From positions 1 to 64,000 of the forward strand of contig CAKRES010000001.1 in assembly GCA_934317845.1 (NCBI GenBank): a stretch of DNA of 64,000 bases. The letters are read 5' to 3'. The stretch is from an uncultured Lachnospiraceae bacterium. GTDB taxonomy: Bacteria > Bacillota > Clostridia > Lachnospirales > Lachnospiraceae. The position numbers and the translations under genes were made by a program. Position 1 is the stretch's first letter. Each line of letters begins with the position of its first letter. The notes beneath the pieces are model-generated. The model was not told where the DNA came from. It did not search any database and was given only the letters and a program-made list of their open reading frames with translations. Positions 1 to 6,796 of this stretch are shown piece by piece.

Positions 1-120
1 GATTCATTTAAGAAGATTGTTATAGTGAATGGAACGAAAAAGCCTTGGAGAAATGAGGAAGGTTTTGTGATCATGGGCATGAAATATTTTCTGCTCAATG
101 AGAACAGTTTGGAGTTTTAG
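1..120 (+). CDS. C-terminal end of an AAA+ ATPase, DUF4143 type (partial)
   Basis: An open frame enters from the left edge and stops with TAG at 118-120, giving 39 residues. The tail reads FKKIVIVNG, then NEEGFVIMGMKYFLL, then NSLEF at the end. This resembles the closing strand-helix of the large bacterial ATP-binding proteins with a DUF4143 C-terminal domain, in which a 'hydrophobic-V-G, NEEGI, MG-DFLL' ending is common. Those proteins are abundant, mobile and of poorly known function. The Walker motifs would lie outside the window, so the call rests on the tail alone. Confidence 0.5.
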   Translation, partial: DSFKKIVIVNGTKKPWRNEEGFVIMGMKYFLLNENSLEF

Positions 121-203
121 CATGAAAGAAGCGATGACAGCCTGTTAAAAATGCTCTATCTGGCTACCAGGGACATATGCATTTATACCTGTATAATGCA
201 GAT

Positions 204-237
204 AAGAGCAGAGAACCAAAATCCGGTCTCTGCTCTT
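204..237. repeat. Inverted repeat between convergent genes
   Basis: AAGAGCAGAGAACC (204-217) pairs with GGTCTCTGCTCTT (225-237) across a 7-base loop, with one bulge. It sits between the end of the + strand ATPase fragment and the end of the - strand nuclease gene, where a shared terminator would be expected. No clear T-run follows on either strand, so factor-independent termination is uncertain. Confidence 0.5.
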
Positions 238-309
238 AGTAACTATCAAGCCATCTTATGTCACTTTTTGAGTTTAAAAAAACTTGAAATGCTATCAAGA
301 AAACGGTTT

Positions 310-1065
310 CTAATTTTCTTTCAAGATTCTTTCTACCTCTTCTTTGGAAATGTTTTTACGTTTGGCAATTTCTTCTACTGTGTAACCTTCTTCGTTAAGG
401 GTGATAACGGCTCCCACAATTTTGCCTTCAATCATACCCTCGGTTCTGCCTTCAGTTCTACCTTCAAGTCTACCTTCAAGTCTACCTTCAAGTCGTCCCT
501 CGTTCATTGCTTTATCGATTACTTCACACATCGTAGTAACACCTCCTTTTGATTGGTTGTAGCTTTCTTCAAACCAGGAATCTTTTGTCAATGCTGACAT
601 CATTTTAAGGACTTCTTCTACGTGAAGAAATTTATCCTTTGAAGGAATATAGTTTTTGTTCTTTCGTATTTGCACGAAATAATCAGCAACGATTCGGAAA
701 TCACTTTTGAACATCTGCACTTGTTCTTCTTCAAGAAATGCAATTTCAAATAAATTGATCTTGTGATCGTTAAAGTAAGGTTTTAATTCTTCTGGTACAT
801 GAAAAATCTCAGACAAGGTTTTGGGCTTGTTCCATCTTTTTGTGCCGAAATATAAAACCATAGTGATGACGGGATACCGGTCTTTGCCATTTAACAGTTG
901 TTGTTTGTAGGATGCACCATCGTAGCTATATACTCGTAATGGCATATCCTTGTCAATATCCGTCTGATTTTCAATACCGTATAATGCAATAGTAACATTG
1001 CCATCATTCCAGTATTTGTTAACATCCCGTTCTTGTTCGTGAATCCTCCCGTCAGCTTTGATCAT
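310..1065 (-). pseudogene. Rpn family recombination-promoting nuclease / PD-(D/E)XK putative transposase, 5'-truncated
   Basis: The 251-residue frame matches the middle and end of Rpn/PDDEXK_2 proteins common in Lachnospiraceae: RDVNKYW, then the nuclease-core segment IALYGIENQTDID, then YSYDGASYKQQL, YPVITMVLYFG and the helical region KINLFEIAFL. Relatives begin roughly 40-60 residues earlier with a segment like 'FADAFNYLLF'. Here the frame is open for only 19 more codons before two adjacent TGA stops, and no such segment is visible upstream. The gene is therefore probably 5'-truncated and inactive. Near the C-terminus lies a tandem run of four-residue units (GRLE three times, then GRTE twice) encoded by 12-base repeats, followed by a helix-turn-helix-like tail, YTVEEIAKRKNISKEEVERI. 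Rpn proteins are DNA endonucleases linked to RecA-independent recombination. Confidence 0.7.
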
Positions 1066-1380
1066 ACTTTTGTCTTTGGTATTGACCAGTTGCTCCGGTA
1101 AGGTTCTTTGTTCTCCTATCTGTCATCATGCGTTGGTTATATTTATGACGATAGGTATGAGGAGAAATCTATGAATAAAGTAATAGAATTATAACATAGC
1201 AGGAGAGGGTTTGCAATTTAGAGATAAAGGAAAAATATTAACTTGTAATTGATATGATTGTTTGAGCGTCGATTATTGTCGAAGATTGACGATGGAAAAA
1301 GATGGAAAATTGTCGAGATATAAGATATAATAAGGTAATAGTTGCTGGATTTCAGAAAATGTTTAGAAAGGTGGTTTTAT
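1066..1380. other. Intergenic region upstream of the DUF6119-like operon
   Basis: This 315-base AT-rich stretch separates the truncated nuclease gene from the next operon. The first part holds a short open remnant of the nuclease frame and then stops. From 1270 it carries repeated ATTGTCGA-like words and a promoter, annotated separately. I see no RNA gene or further coding sequence. Confidence 0.5.
1277..1331 (+). promoter_or_regulatory. Promoter of the two-gene accessory operon with 0A-box-like motifs
   Basis: A -35 like TGGAAA (1303-1308) is followed by a 17-base spacer and a perfect -10 TATAAT (1326-1331), about 50 bases before the first gene. TGTCGAA at 1277-1283 matches the Spo0A-box consensus. 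TGTCGAG at 1311-1317 lies between the -35 and -10, where a bound protein would repress. The promoter is seen; the Spo0A link is inference from seven-base words. Confidence 0.5.
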
Positions 1381-3015
1381 ATGGGACAGATCAATCTTTA
1401 TAGAATTGACCCGAACAAGAAAAACGAGTTAAAAATAAAATTGCATCAAAAATATGACAATAGCATAGAAGAACGTAACTGTGTATCTGATTCAGATACC
1501 AATTATAGAGTAAAAATATACCTATGTGAATCTACAGAAAGAAAATGTCTTGAGTGGCAATGGGTGTTAGATGAATTTGAGTATAAAATTGATACCATTG
1601 GTCAATCTATGCCCAAAGCTCTTTTGGTTATTGAAAAACAAGAGGAGTTATATTGCGTTTCATTTGGGGCTTCGTATTTTTTGGCAGATTCCTTTTGTGA
1701 TACAGATTTTGCATTTAATTTTGCGCGAAGAATCACATTCAAAAATATAAAAACTACAACTTTAAATGCACCCGATTCACATAGAAATAGGGTAGTGAAT
1801 GCATATTTAGATTATGAAAGTTTGGATTATGATAGTGGAGAATCTTATACAAAAATTAAGGCAAAAGCGGATTTGAATAATAAAGAATTATTTTCAAGTG
1901 AATTGATTGAAATTGGTCATTCAATTAAGATAAATTTGAAGAAAAATGAGATAAAATATGTGCTAAATTTTATTGAATATATTAATAAAGTATTGCAACA
2001 GCCAGAAAAACAAAAAATACCAATTATGTGTAAGGTGAAGGATCAGATCAAAAAGGAGAATTTAGAAAGACGATTATTGGAAGCAGTTAAGATATCGGCT
2101 GCTATGACATTAGACATATCAGAAATAAATATAATTGGTGTTACAGAGATATTTAATGGAAATGACGATTCTTATGTTTTTAAATATAAATGGCAATCAG
2201 AATCAGTGGATGAATTGACTCTTGATAATATAAAGATGTTTATGGATAAATATAATTATTCATTTGAGAATGATTTTTTTAATATTAATGTGGTATTAAA
2301 GCGTAATGGTGATAAAGTAAGTACTTCAACGGTAAAAAAATTATTGGATTATACGGATGATGAAGAAAAATGTATTTTATATAGAGGGGAATGGTACGAA
2401 TATAATGATGATTATTTCCAGTATTTAGAAGAATCCCTCAAAGAAATAGACGTAGTTTATGATGAGAAATACGATTATTCTGAAAAGCAATTGCAGGATT
2501 ATAGGGAGAATATTTTCAAGGAGGAAAAAGACAAAACTGATAATTCTAAAGTCGATAATGATAAGTTACGAAAGAAAATTGCAGATAAATATTATGCAGA
2601 AGCAGTATATAATGAATGGCTAAAAAGTGCATATGGATTTGAAAATTATGATAAACAAACGCAAGAAACTCCACAAGGTAGACAGGAGATAATGGATCTT
2701 TATAAGGATGAGACAATGTATGCTGTAAAAATAGGTAATTCTTCCGGAAAAATTTGTTATGTAGCAGACCAATCAAGTACATCACTAAAAACATATAAAA
2801 GTACCCCTAAAGCGGAGCGACTTAAGATACAGAATGTGGCTCTTTGGATTGTTTTGAAAAGAAAAACTAATTTGCCAGATGATCCAGATAATCCTGGAAA
2901 ACCTGATATTACAAAGTTGAAAATGCTTATGCTGAAAAATAAAATCGATTCATGGAAAAAACAAGTACGTGTGATGGGATTCACGCCAATTATCTATATT
3001 AATTATTGGAGGTGA
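1381..3015 (+). CDS. TIGR04141 / DUF6119-like sporadically distributed protein, first gene of a two-gene operon
   Basis: 544 residues. The start is ATG 1381, chosen for the site AAAGGTGG eight bases upstream; an in-frame TTG at 1342 lacks one. The layout resembles the TIGR04141 (DUF6119) family: a short beta-rich N-terminus (INLYRID), a segment CVSFGASYF near residue 95 followed by NFARR (the family's 'FG-G-H...FG...A' block), and a C-terminal half with ILYRGEWYEYNDDYF near residue 331 that mirrors the family's 'GEWY-V...F' motif. The last part, ending GFTPIIYINYW, is also typical. Function is unknown; the family is known for patchy distribution. No signal peptide or membrane segment is seen. 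Codon use is strongly AT-biased (many ATA, AGA, TTA) compared with downstream genes, which suggests acquisition. The next gene starts five bases on. A role in phage defence or as a mobile-island cargo gene is inference. Confidence 0.6.
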   Translation: MGQINLYRIDPNKKNELKIKLHQKYDNSIEERNCVSDSDTNYRVKIYLCESTERKCLEWQWVLDEFEYKIDTIGQSMPKALLVIEKQEELYCVSFGASYFLADSFCDTDFAFNFARRITFKNIKTTTLNAPDSHRNRVVNAYLDYESLDYDSGESYTKIKAKADLNNKELFSSELIEIGHSIKINLKKNEIKYVLNFIEYINKVLQQPEKQKIPIMCKVKDQIKKENLERRLLEAVKISAAMTLDISEINIIGVTEIFNGNDDSYVFKYKWQSESVDELTLDNIKMFMDKYNYSFENDFFNINVVLKRNGDKVSTSTVKKLLDYTDDEEKCILYRGEWYEYNDDYFQYLEESLKEIDVVYDEKYDYSEKQLQDYRENIFKEEKDKTDNSKVDNDKLRKKIADKYYAEAVYNEWLKSAYGFENYDKQTQETPQGRQEIMDLYKDETMYAVKIGNSSGKICYVADQSSTSLKTYKSTPKAERLKIQNVALWIVLKRKTNLPDDPDNPGKPDITKLKMLMLKNKIDSWKKQVRVMGFTPIIYINYWR

Positions 3016-3019
3016 AATT

Positions 3020-3712
3020 ATGAAGGCAGGTTTTTCTGAAATTCAGTATTTGTATGGTGCAACACGTGAGATTGAATGTGGAGAGGGATTTAACAGAAGA
3101 TTTGGAACACCTTATTTCCCAAATCAGATTAGAGAAGGAAAGCTTGGTTATGATGTTAAATTAAGAGCACCATTTTATACTTTATTTTTGCAATATAAAA
3201 TACCAGAGTATTTTGTGAAGGACACGGCAAAATTTTGGTACGAATATGGTTGTCCATACTATAGAATAAAACTATGGAAGAAAAATATATCTAACCAACA
3301 TAATATATTGATTGATTTAGCTCAAAGTGATTCCAGAAATCATGTGTACTATTGTGCACCACAATTTATTAAGTTGTCAGATTTTGAAAAAAATTATGAT
3401 AATCATACTATAATAAAAAATAGTGTATTGATAGATGTTTCTCATCTAAAAAGAATAGAGGATAATGTGCAGCATTATATAACATATATAAATAATAGAT
3501 GTACAATGCATTCCTTTAGAAATGAAGGAATTTTATATCATGGGATTTCTGATTGCTTGAATTATGACATTGATCCATACAGAAGTATGGATCAATTTAT
3601 AGGACAGATGCATGAGCGTTTTGGATTCTTATATAGAAATGATAACATTTTTGATATTTTTGATAAATTAGGGATTCAAGTTATATTTGTACCGGTGGAC
3701 GAAGTCAGATAA
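3020..3712 (+). CDS. Protein of unknown family, partner of the DUF6119-like gene
   Basis: 230 residues. The site GGAGGTG overlaps the stop of the previous gene and lies about five bases before ATG 3020, so the pair is co-transcribed and probably translationally coupled. I do not recognise a named family. Visible features are an N-terminal FSEIQYLYGATREIE, then NRRFGTPYFPNQIREGKLGYD, a glycine- and proline-rich aromatic segment, APFYTLFLQYK, and CPYYRIKLW. A central YYCAPQF is followed by a regularly spaced hydrophobic stretch, NSVLIDVSHL. The GYDVK...LFLQYK arrangement (acidic residue, then a beta strand ending QxK) resembles the core spacing of PD-(D/E)XK nucleases, but I cannot confirm this. 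Cytosolic, with no signal or membrane segment. AT-rich codon use matches its partner. Confidence 0.55.
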   Translation: MKAGFSEIQYLYGATREIECGEGFNRRFGTPYFPNQIREGKLGYDVKLRAPFYTLFLQYKIPEYFVKDTAKFWYEYGCPYYRIKLWKKNISNQHNILIDLAQSDSRNHVYYCAPQFIKLSDFEKNYDNHTIIKNSVLIDVSHLKRIEDNVQHYITYINNRCTMHSFRNEGILYHGISDCLNYDIDPYRSMDQFIGQMHERFGFLYRNDNIFDIFDKLGIQVIFVPVDEVR

Positions 3713-3965
3713 TAATTAACATGCTTATGTAGCTAATAAACATTCTTGGTTAGTGGGTGAAAATATGTTAAAATACATTATGTATAAAATAGTCTATTAC
3801 AGGGAGATACATGTATTACAACAGAAACGGCATATACTAATGTCAGGTTAATTGTTAGACAGGATGGTTATATTTTGATAAGCTTTGTAAGAGGTTATTT
3901 TGGGGCAATAATCATTATGGTTATTGTCTTTTGCTTTGTAAGACAAGAATGATAAGGCAATATGA
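3713..3965. other. AT-rich non-coding stretch after the accessory operon
   Basis: Every frame is broken by stops. The sequence contains short inverted words (ATAATCATTATGGTTATT) but no hairpin with a T-run. It is probably degraded island DNA continuous with the pseudogene that follows. Confidence 0.4.
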
Positions 3966-4298
3966 ATGCATAACGGCAATTTTACAGCATTAAACGATAG
4001 GAGAATACATGACAAACTAGATTTTATTACCTATTGGAAAAATACGGATTTTTCAGAATACAATGAAATGGATGTAAGGGAAGAGTTCATCTCTCAGTTG
4101 CTCCATCTTCTTGGATAAAGTAAGAACACGGTCAACAATATCATCCGTGAAAAAACGCTACAACTTACACAGCCTTTTCAAAGAGTGGGACGTAAAAGAA
4201 TTCAGATTGATTATGCACCTACGATTCGTTTGAAATCATTCTGGATAAAATGCCATGTAGGAAACAGGAACCAACAAAACAGGAGCAGGATAGAGTAG
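3966..4298 (+). pseudogene. Decayed N-terminus of a type I restriction / N-6 methylase-like gene
   Basis: From ATG 3966 the frame reads LDFITYWKNTDFSEYNEMD, then VREEFISQLLHLLG, a TAA stop at 4116-4118, and then continues in the same frame: SKNTVNNIIRE, QPFQRVGRKRIQIDYAPTIR, LKSFWI. The order DVREEF...LLxxLGYSKNT...IIRE...GRKxxxIDYAPTxR resembles the N-terminal domain of restriction subunit R / N-6 DNA methylase-like proteins. The stop looks like a single TAC or TAT to TAA change at the expected Tyr. After about 4245 the similarity ends and the frame runs into unrelated codons. It is a dead fragment, about 90 residues of a protein that would normally be several hundred. Confidence 0.5.
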
Positions 4299-4363
4299 TG
4301 GAAAAGATCATCGCAGCTTTATTTCAAGCAATAGATTTGTGGCGTGAACTGGAGCAAAAATAA
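4229..4363 (+). pseudogene. Remnant C-terminus of an unidentified small protein
   Basis: In a second frame, overlapping the end of the previous remnant, 44 codons end in TAA at 4361-4363 and encode FEIILDKMP, KQEPTKQEQDRVVEKIIAAL, FQAIDLWRELEQK. The amphipathic helical pattern and clean stop look like a genuine protein tail joined to the restriction-like fragment by a deletion near 4230. No start or ribosome site is apparent. I do not recognise the family. Confidence 0.35.
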
Positions 4364-4431
4364 TAGTGAAAATTTTGCCTGAAATATTGTAAGATTGGGA
4401 CATGGCATCCCCCTGAAAGCGAGGTGTATTC

Positions 4432-5541
4432 ATGTATGATTATTTGATTGTCGGTGCCGGTTTGTTTGGCTCTGTATTTGCATGCGAAGCCAAAAAGAAA
4501 GGAAAAAAGGTTCTGGTGATCGAAGCCAGACCGCATGTGGGAGGAAATCTTTACACAGAGGAGACAGAAGGAATTCAGGTTCATAAATATGGTGCGCATA
4601 TTTTTCATACGAACGATCCGGAAGTTTGGGATTATATTTCAAACTATGCGCAGTTTCATCACTTCATCAATACTCCGGTTGCTGATTACAAGGGGGAGCG
4701 GTATCCCCTTCCATTTAACATGTATACCTTTCAGAAAATGTGGGGGATCACTGCACCGGAGGAAGCAAAAGCGATCATCGAGGAGCAACGAAAGGAATGC
4801 ACGGGGGCTCCGAAAAATTTAGAGGAACAGGCAATTTCTCTTGTGGGACGTGATATTTATGAGAAACTGATAAAAGGCTATACGAAGAAGCAGTGGGGGA
4901 GAGATTGTAAGGAGCTTCCTGCCTGGCTGATCAAAAGAGTGCCGGTTCGGTTTATCTATGATAATAACTATTATGATGCGTTATATCAGGGAATTCCGGT
5001 CGGTGGATATACAAAAATGATAAAAAGGATGCTTGACGGGGTAGAGGTGCGGCTGGAAACGGATTTCTTAAAGGAGAGGGAGAGATGGAGTAAGGCGGCA
5101 GATAAGATCATATATACGGGGATGATGGATGCTTTTTTCAAGTATTGCTATGGGGCTCTTGCATACCGTTCTCTTCATTGGGAGGAAGAAGTGTTAGATA
5201 TGGCTGATTTTCAAGGAAATGCTGTAGTAAATTATACGGATCAGGAGACCGCATGGACGCGGATCGTGGAACACAAATGGTTTACCTTTGGAAAAGATGA
5301 AACGGGCAGAGAACTGCCAAAGACGGTGATCAGCCGGGAATACAGTCTGGAATGGAAACCAGGTGCAGAACCGTATTACCCGGTCAATGATGAAAAGAAT
5401 ACATTGTTATATTTGAAATATAAAGAACTGGCAAAACAGTTGAAAAATGTTGTGTTTGCAGGCAGGCTGGGGGAATACCGCTACTATGATATGGATCAGA
5501 CAGTGGCAGTCGCACTGCGGTTAGCAAAAGAAATGTTGTAA
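4432..5541 (+). CDS. glf: UDP-galactopyranose mutase
   Basis: 369 residues, the usual length. It interconverts UDP-galactopyranose and UDP-galactofuranose in the cytosol, using reduced FAD, to supply Galf for surface polysaccharides. The N-terminus YDYLIVGAGLFGSVFA carries the GxGxxG dinucleotide fold; it is followed by VIEARPHVGGN, the HxxGxHIFHT motif (KYGAHIFHT), and near the middle YTKKQWG with the conserved Lys-Lys-Gln-Trp substrate segment. The end reads VVFAGRLGEYRYYDMDQ, the family's FAD-closing motif. GCGAGGTG precedes ATG 4432. It stands alone: a leader terminator at 5656 lies between it and the polysaccharide operon it presumably serves. Galf is thus likely a component of that polymer. 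Confidence 0.95.
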   Translation: MYDYLIVGAGLFGSVFACEAKKKGKKVLVIEARPHVGGNLYTEETEGIQVHKYGAHIFHTNDPEVWDYISNYAQFHHFINTPVADYKGERYPLPFNMYTFQKMWGITAPEEAKAIIEEQRKECTGAPKNLEEQAISLVGRDIYEKLIKGYTKKQWGRDCKELPAWLIKRVPVRFIYDNNYYDALYQGIPVGGYTKMIKRMLDGVEVRLETDFLKERERWSKAADKIIYTGMMDAFFKYCYGALAYRSLHWEEEVLDMADFQGNAVVNYTDQETAWTRIVEHKWFTFGKDETGRELPKTVISREYSLEWKPGAEPYYPVNDEKNTLLYLKYKELAKQLKNVVFAGRLGEYRYYDMDQTVAVALRLAKEML

Positions 5542-5571
5542 AAATGATTTGCTTTTAAATGTGTCGTGTTT

Positions 5572-5616
5572 TGTCGACGAAAAATACTTGAAAAATATAA
5601 AAAATAGTGCCATAAT
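5572..5616 (+). promoter_or_regulatory. Upstream promoter of the polysaccharide-operon leader
   Basis: TTGAAA (5588-5593), a 17-base spacer and CATAAT (5611-5616) form a good sigma-A promoter. TGTCGAC at 5572-5578, just upstream of the -35, is a one-mismatch Spo0A-box-like word. A transcript from here would begin near 5623 and run into the terminator at 5656-5685. Confidence 0.5.
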
Positions 5617-5655
5617 AAGAATGGCTATTGAGGGAGGGATTATATAGTTCTTTGG

Positions 5656-5685
5656 AAGGATAGGTGTTCTGCCTGTCCTTTTTTC
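5656..5685 (+). terminator. Leader terminator before the polysaccharide operon
   Basis: AAGGATAGGT and GCCTGTCCTT form a stem of about nine pairs with a 5-base loop, followed by a run of T. It lies downstream of the 5588 promoter and upstream of a second promoter, so it either ends glf transcripts or acts as an attenuator. Confidence 0.7.
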
Positions 5686-5716
5686 GTGGTGTTTCTTATC
5701 TTGATTTGTTGAATGA

Positions 5717-5745
5717 TTTACCTTTAAGTGGGGATGTGTTATAAT
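5717..5745 (+). promoter_or_regulatory. Proximal promoter of the polysaccharide operon
   Basis: TTTACC (5717-5722), a 17-base spacer and a perfect TATAAT (5740-5745) lie 28 bases before the first gene (ATG 5774). Confidence 0.6.
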
Positions 5746-5773
5746 GAGCCACAGAGAAAAGGATAGATAAGCA

Positions 5774-6235
5774 ATGGAAAAACAATTAAAATTATGTCTT
5801 GTAGGTTCGTCCGGCGGGCATCTGGCACATTTATATATGTTAAAACCGTTCTGGGAGCAATACGATCGTTTTTTTGTGACGTTTGACAAGGAGGATGCCA
5901 AAAGCATGCTCAAAGAGGAGCGTTGGTTCCCTTGTTATTATCCCACAAACCGCAATTTAAAAAATCTGATCCGAAATACCTTTGTGGCATTTCGTATTTT
6001 GAAAAAGGAACGGCCGGATGTGATCATTTCCTCCGGGGCAGCAGTGGCAGTGCCGTTTTTTTATCTGGGAAAGCTGTTTCACGCAAAGCTGATTTATATT
6101 GAGGTATTTGACCGGATCGACCGCCCAACACTTACCGGGCGGCTGGTGTATCCGATCGCAGACCGTTTTGTGGTACAGTGGGACGAGATGAAACAGGTTT
6201 ATAAAAAGGCTGTAAACCTTGGCAGCATTTTTTAA
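5774..6235 (+). CDS. PssD / Alg14-like glycosyltransferase membrane-anchor subunit
   Basis: 153 residues. It begins LKLCLVGSSGGHLAHL, with the GSSGGH signature of Alg14/PssD (EpsE, Cps14F) proteins, and continues with DVIISSGAAVAVPFF and LIYIEVFDRIDRPTLTGRLVYP, both conserved in that family. In two-component glycosyltransferases this subunit recruits the catalytic Alg13/PssE partner, encoded next, to the membrane, and together they add the second sugar to the undecaprenyl-linked primer. Its length is typical of the split form. First gene of the operon, behind the 5717 promoter. Confidence 0.85.
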   Translation: MEKQLKLCLVGSSGGHLAHLYMLKPFWEQYDRFFVTFDKEDAKSMLKEERWFPCYYPTNRNLKNLIRNTFVAFRILKKERPDVIISSGAAVAVPFFYLGKLFHAKLIYIEVFDRIDRPTLTGRLVYPIADRFVVQWDEMKQVYKKAVNLGSIF

Positions 6236-6285
6236 ATCTTATAAAAATGACGCAGGACACCGTTTCACATAAGCAGGAGAAAGTC

Positions 6286-6792
6286 ATGATTTTTGTAACA
6301 GTGGGTACACACGAACAGCCTTTTGATCGTTTGATCCGGGAGGTGGATCGTTTGTGCATGGAGAATACGATAACAGAGGATGTGGTGATGCAGACCGGGT
6401 ATAGTACCTGTCAGCCGCATGCCGCATGCTGTAAGAGTGAGGCATTTTTTGCTTATGACAAAATGCAGGAACTGATGCGTCAGGCAGATATTGTGATCAC
6501 GCATGGTGGTCCGGCGAGTTTTATTGCTCCGCTTCAGATGGGAAAGGTACCGATCGTTGTCCCACGGCAGAGCCGGTATCAGGAGCATGTCAATGATCAT
6601 CAGCTTTTGTTTTGCCGGGAGGTAGACAAGCGGCAGAAGACGATTCTTCTGGTGGAGGATATCGGGCAACTGGGTGATACGATTTTACGATATGACGAGC
6701 TGGTGCGTGCGTGTAAGGTTGCTGAGCAGGGCAATAATGCTGCTTTTTGCAGCCGGATCAACGATATGGTGCAGGAGCTTTGTAAGGGTTAG
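6286..6792 (+). CDS. PssE / Alg13-like glycosyltransferase catalytic subunit (GT28 C-terminal fold)
   Basis: 168 residues from ATG 6286, chosen for the site GCAGGAGA before it; a longer frame from 6247 adds 13 residues with no support. The start MIFVTVGTHEQPFDRLI is the PssE/EpsF hallmark. The donor-binding region MRQADIVITHGGPASFIAPL and VPIVVPRQSRYQEHVNDHQ matches the nucleotide-sugar pocket of the GT28 family. It works with the PssD-like subunit just upstream as a heterodimeric transferase on the cytoplasmic face. The sugar cannot be read from sequence. Confidence 0.87.
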   Translation: MIFVTVGTHEQPFDRLIREVDRLCMENTITEDVVMQTGYSTCQPHAACCKSEAFFAYDKMQELMRQADIVITHGGPASFIAPLQMGKVPIVVPRQSRYQEHVNDHQLLFCREVDKRQKTILLVEDIGQLGDTILRYDELVRACKVAEQGNNAAFCSRINDMVQELCKG

Positions 6793-6796
6793 AGAT

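Noticed and set aside
151..552. 133-residue + strand frame opposite the Rpn-type gene
   Set aside because: Its sequence is low-complexity Phe/Ser/Thr produced by the antisense of the GRLE repeat; no ribosome site and no family resemblance.
1342..1380. TTG start 13 codons before the DUF6119-like ATG
   Set aside because: No Shine-Dalgarno precedes it, while AAAGGTGG lies at the right distance before ATG 1381; the -10 at 1326-1331 would leave almost no leader.
6674..6796. N-terminal 41-residue extension of the GT2 protein
   Set aside because: It lies within the PssE-like coding sequence and does not align with GT2 starts; ATG 6797 gives the proper N-terminus.
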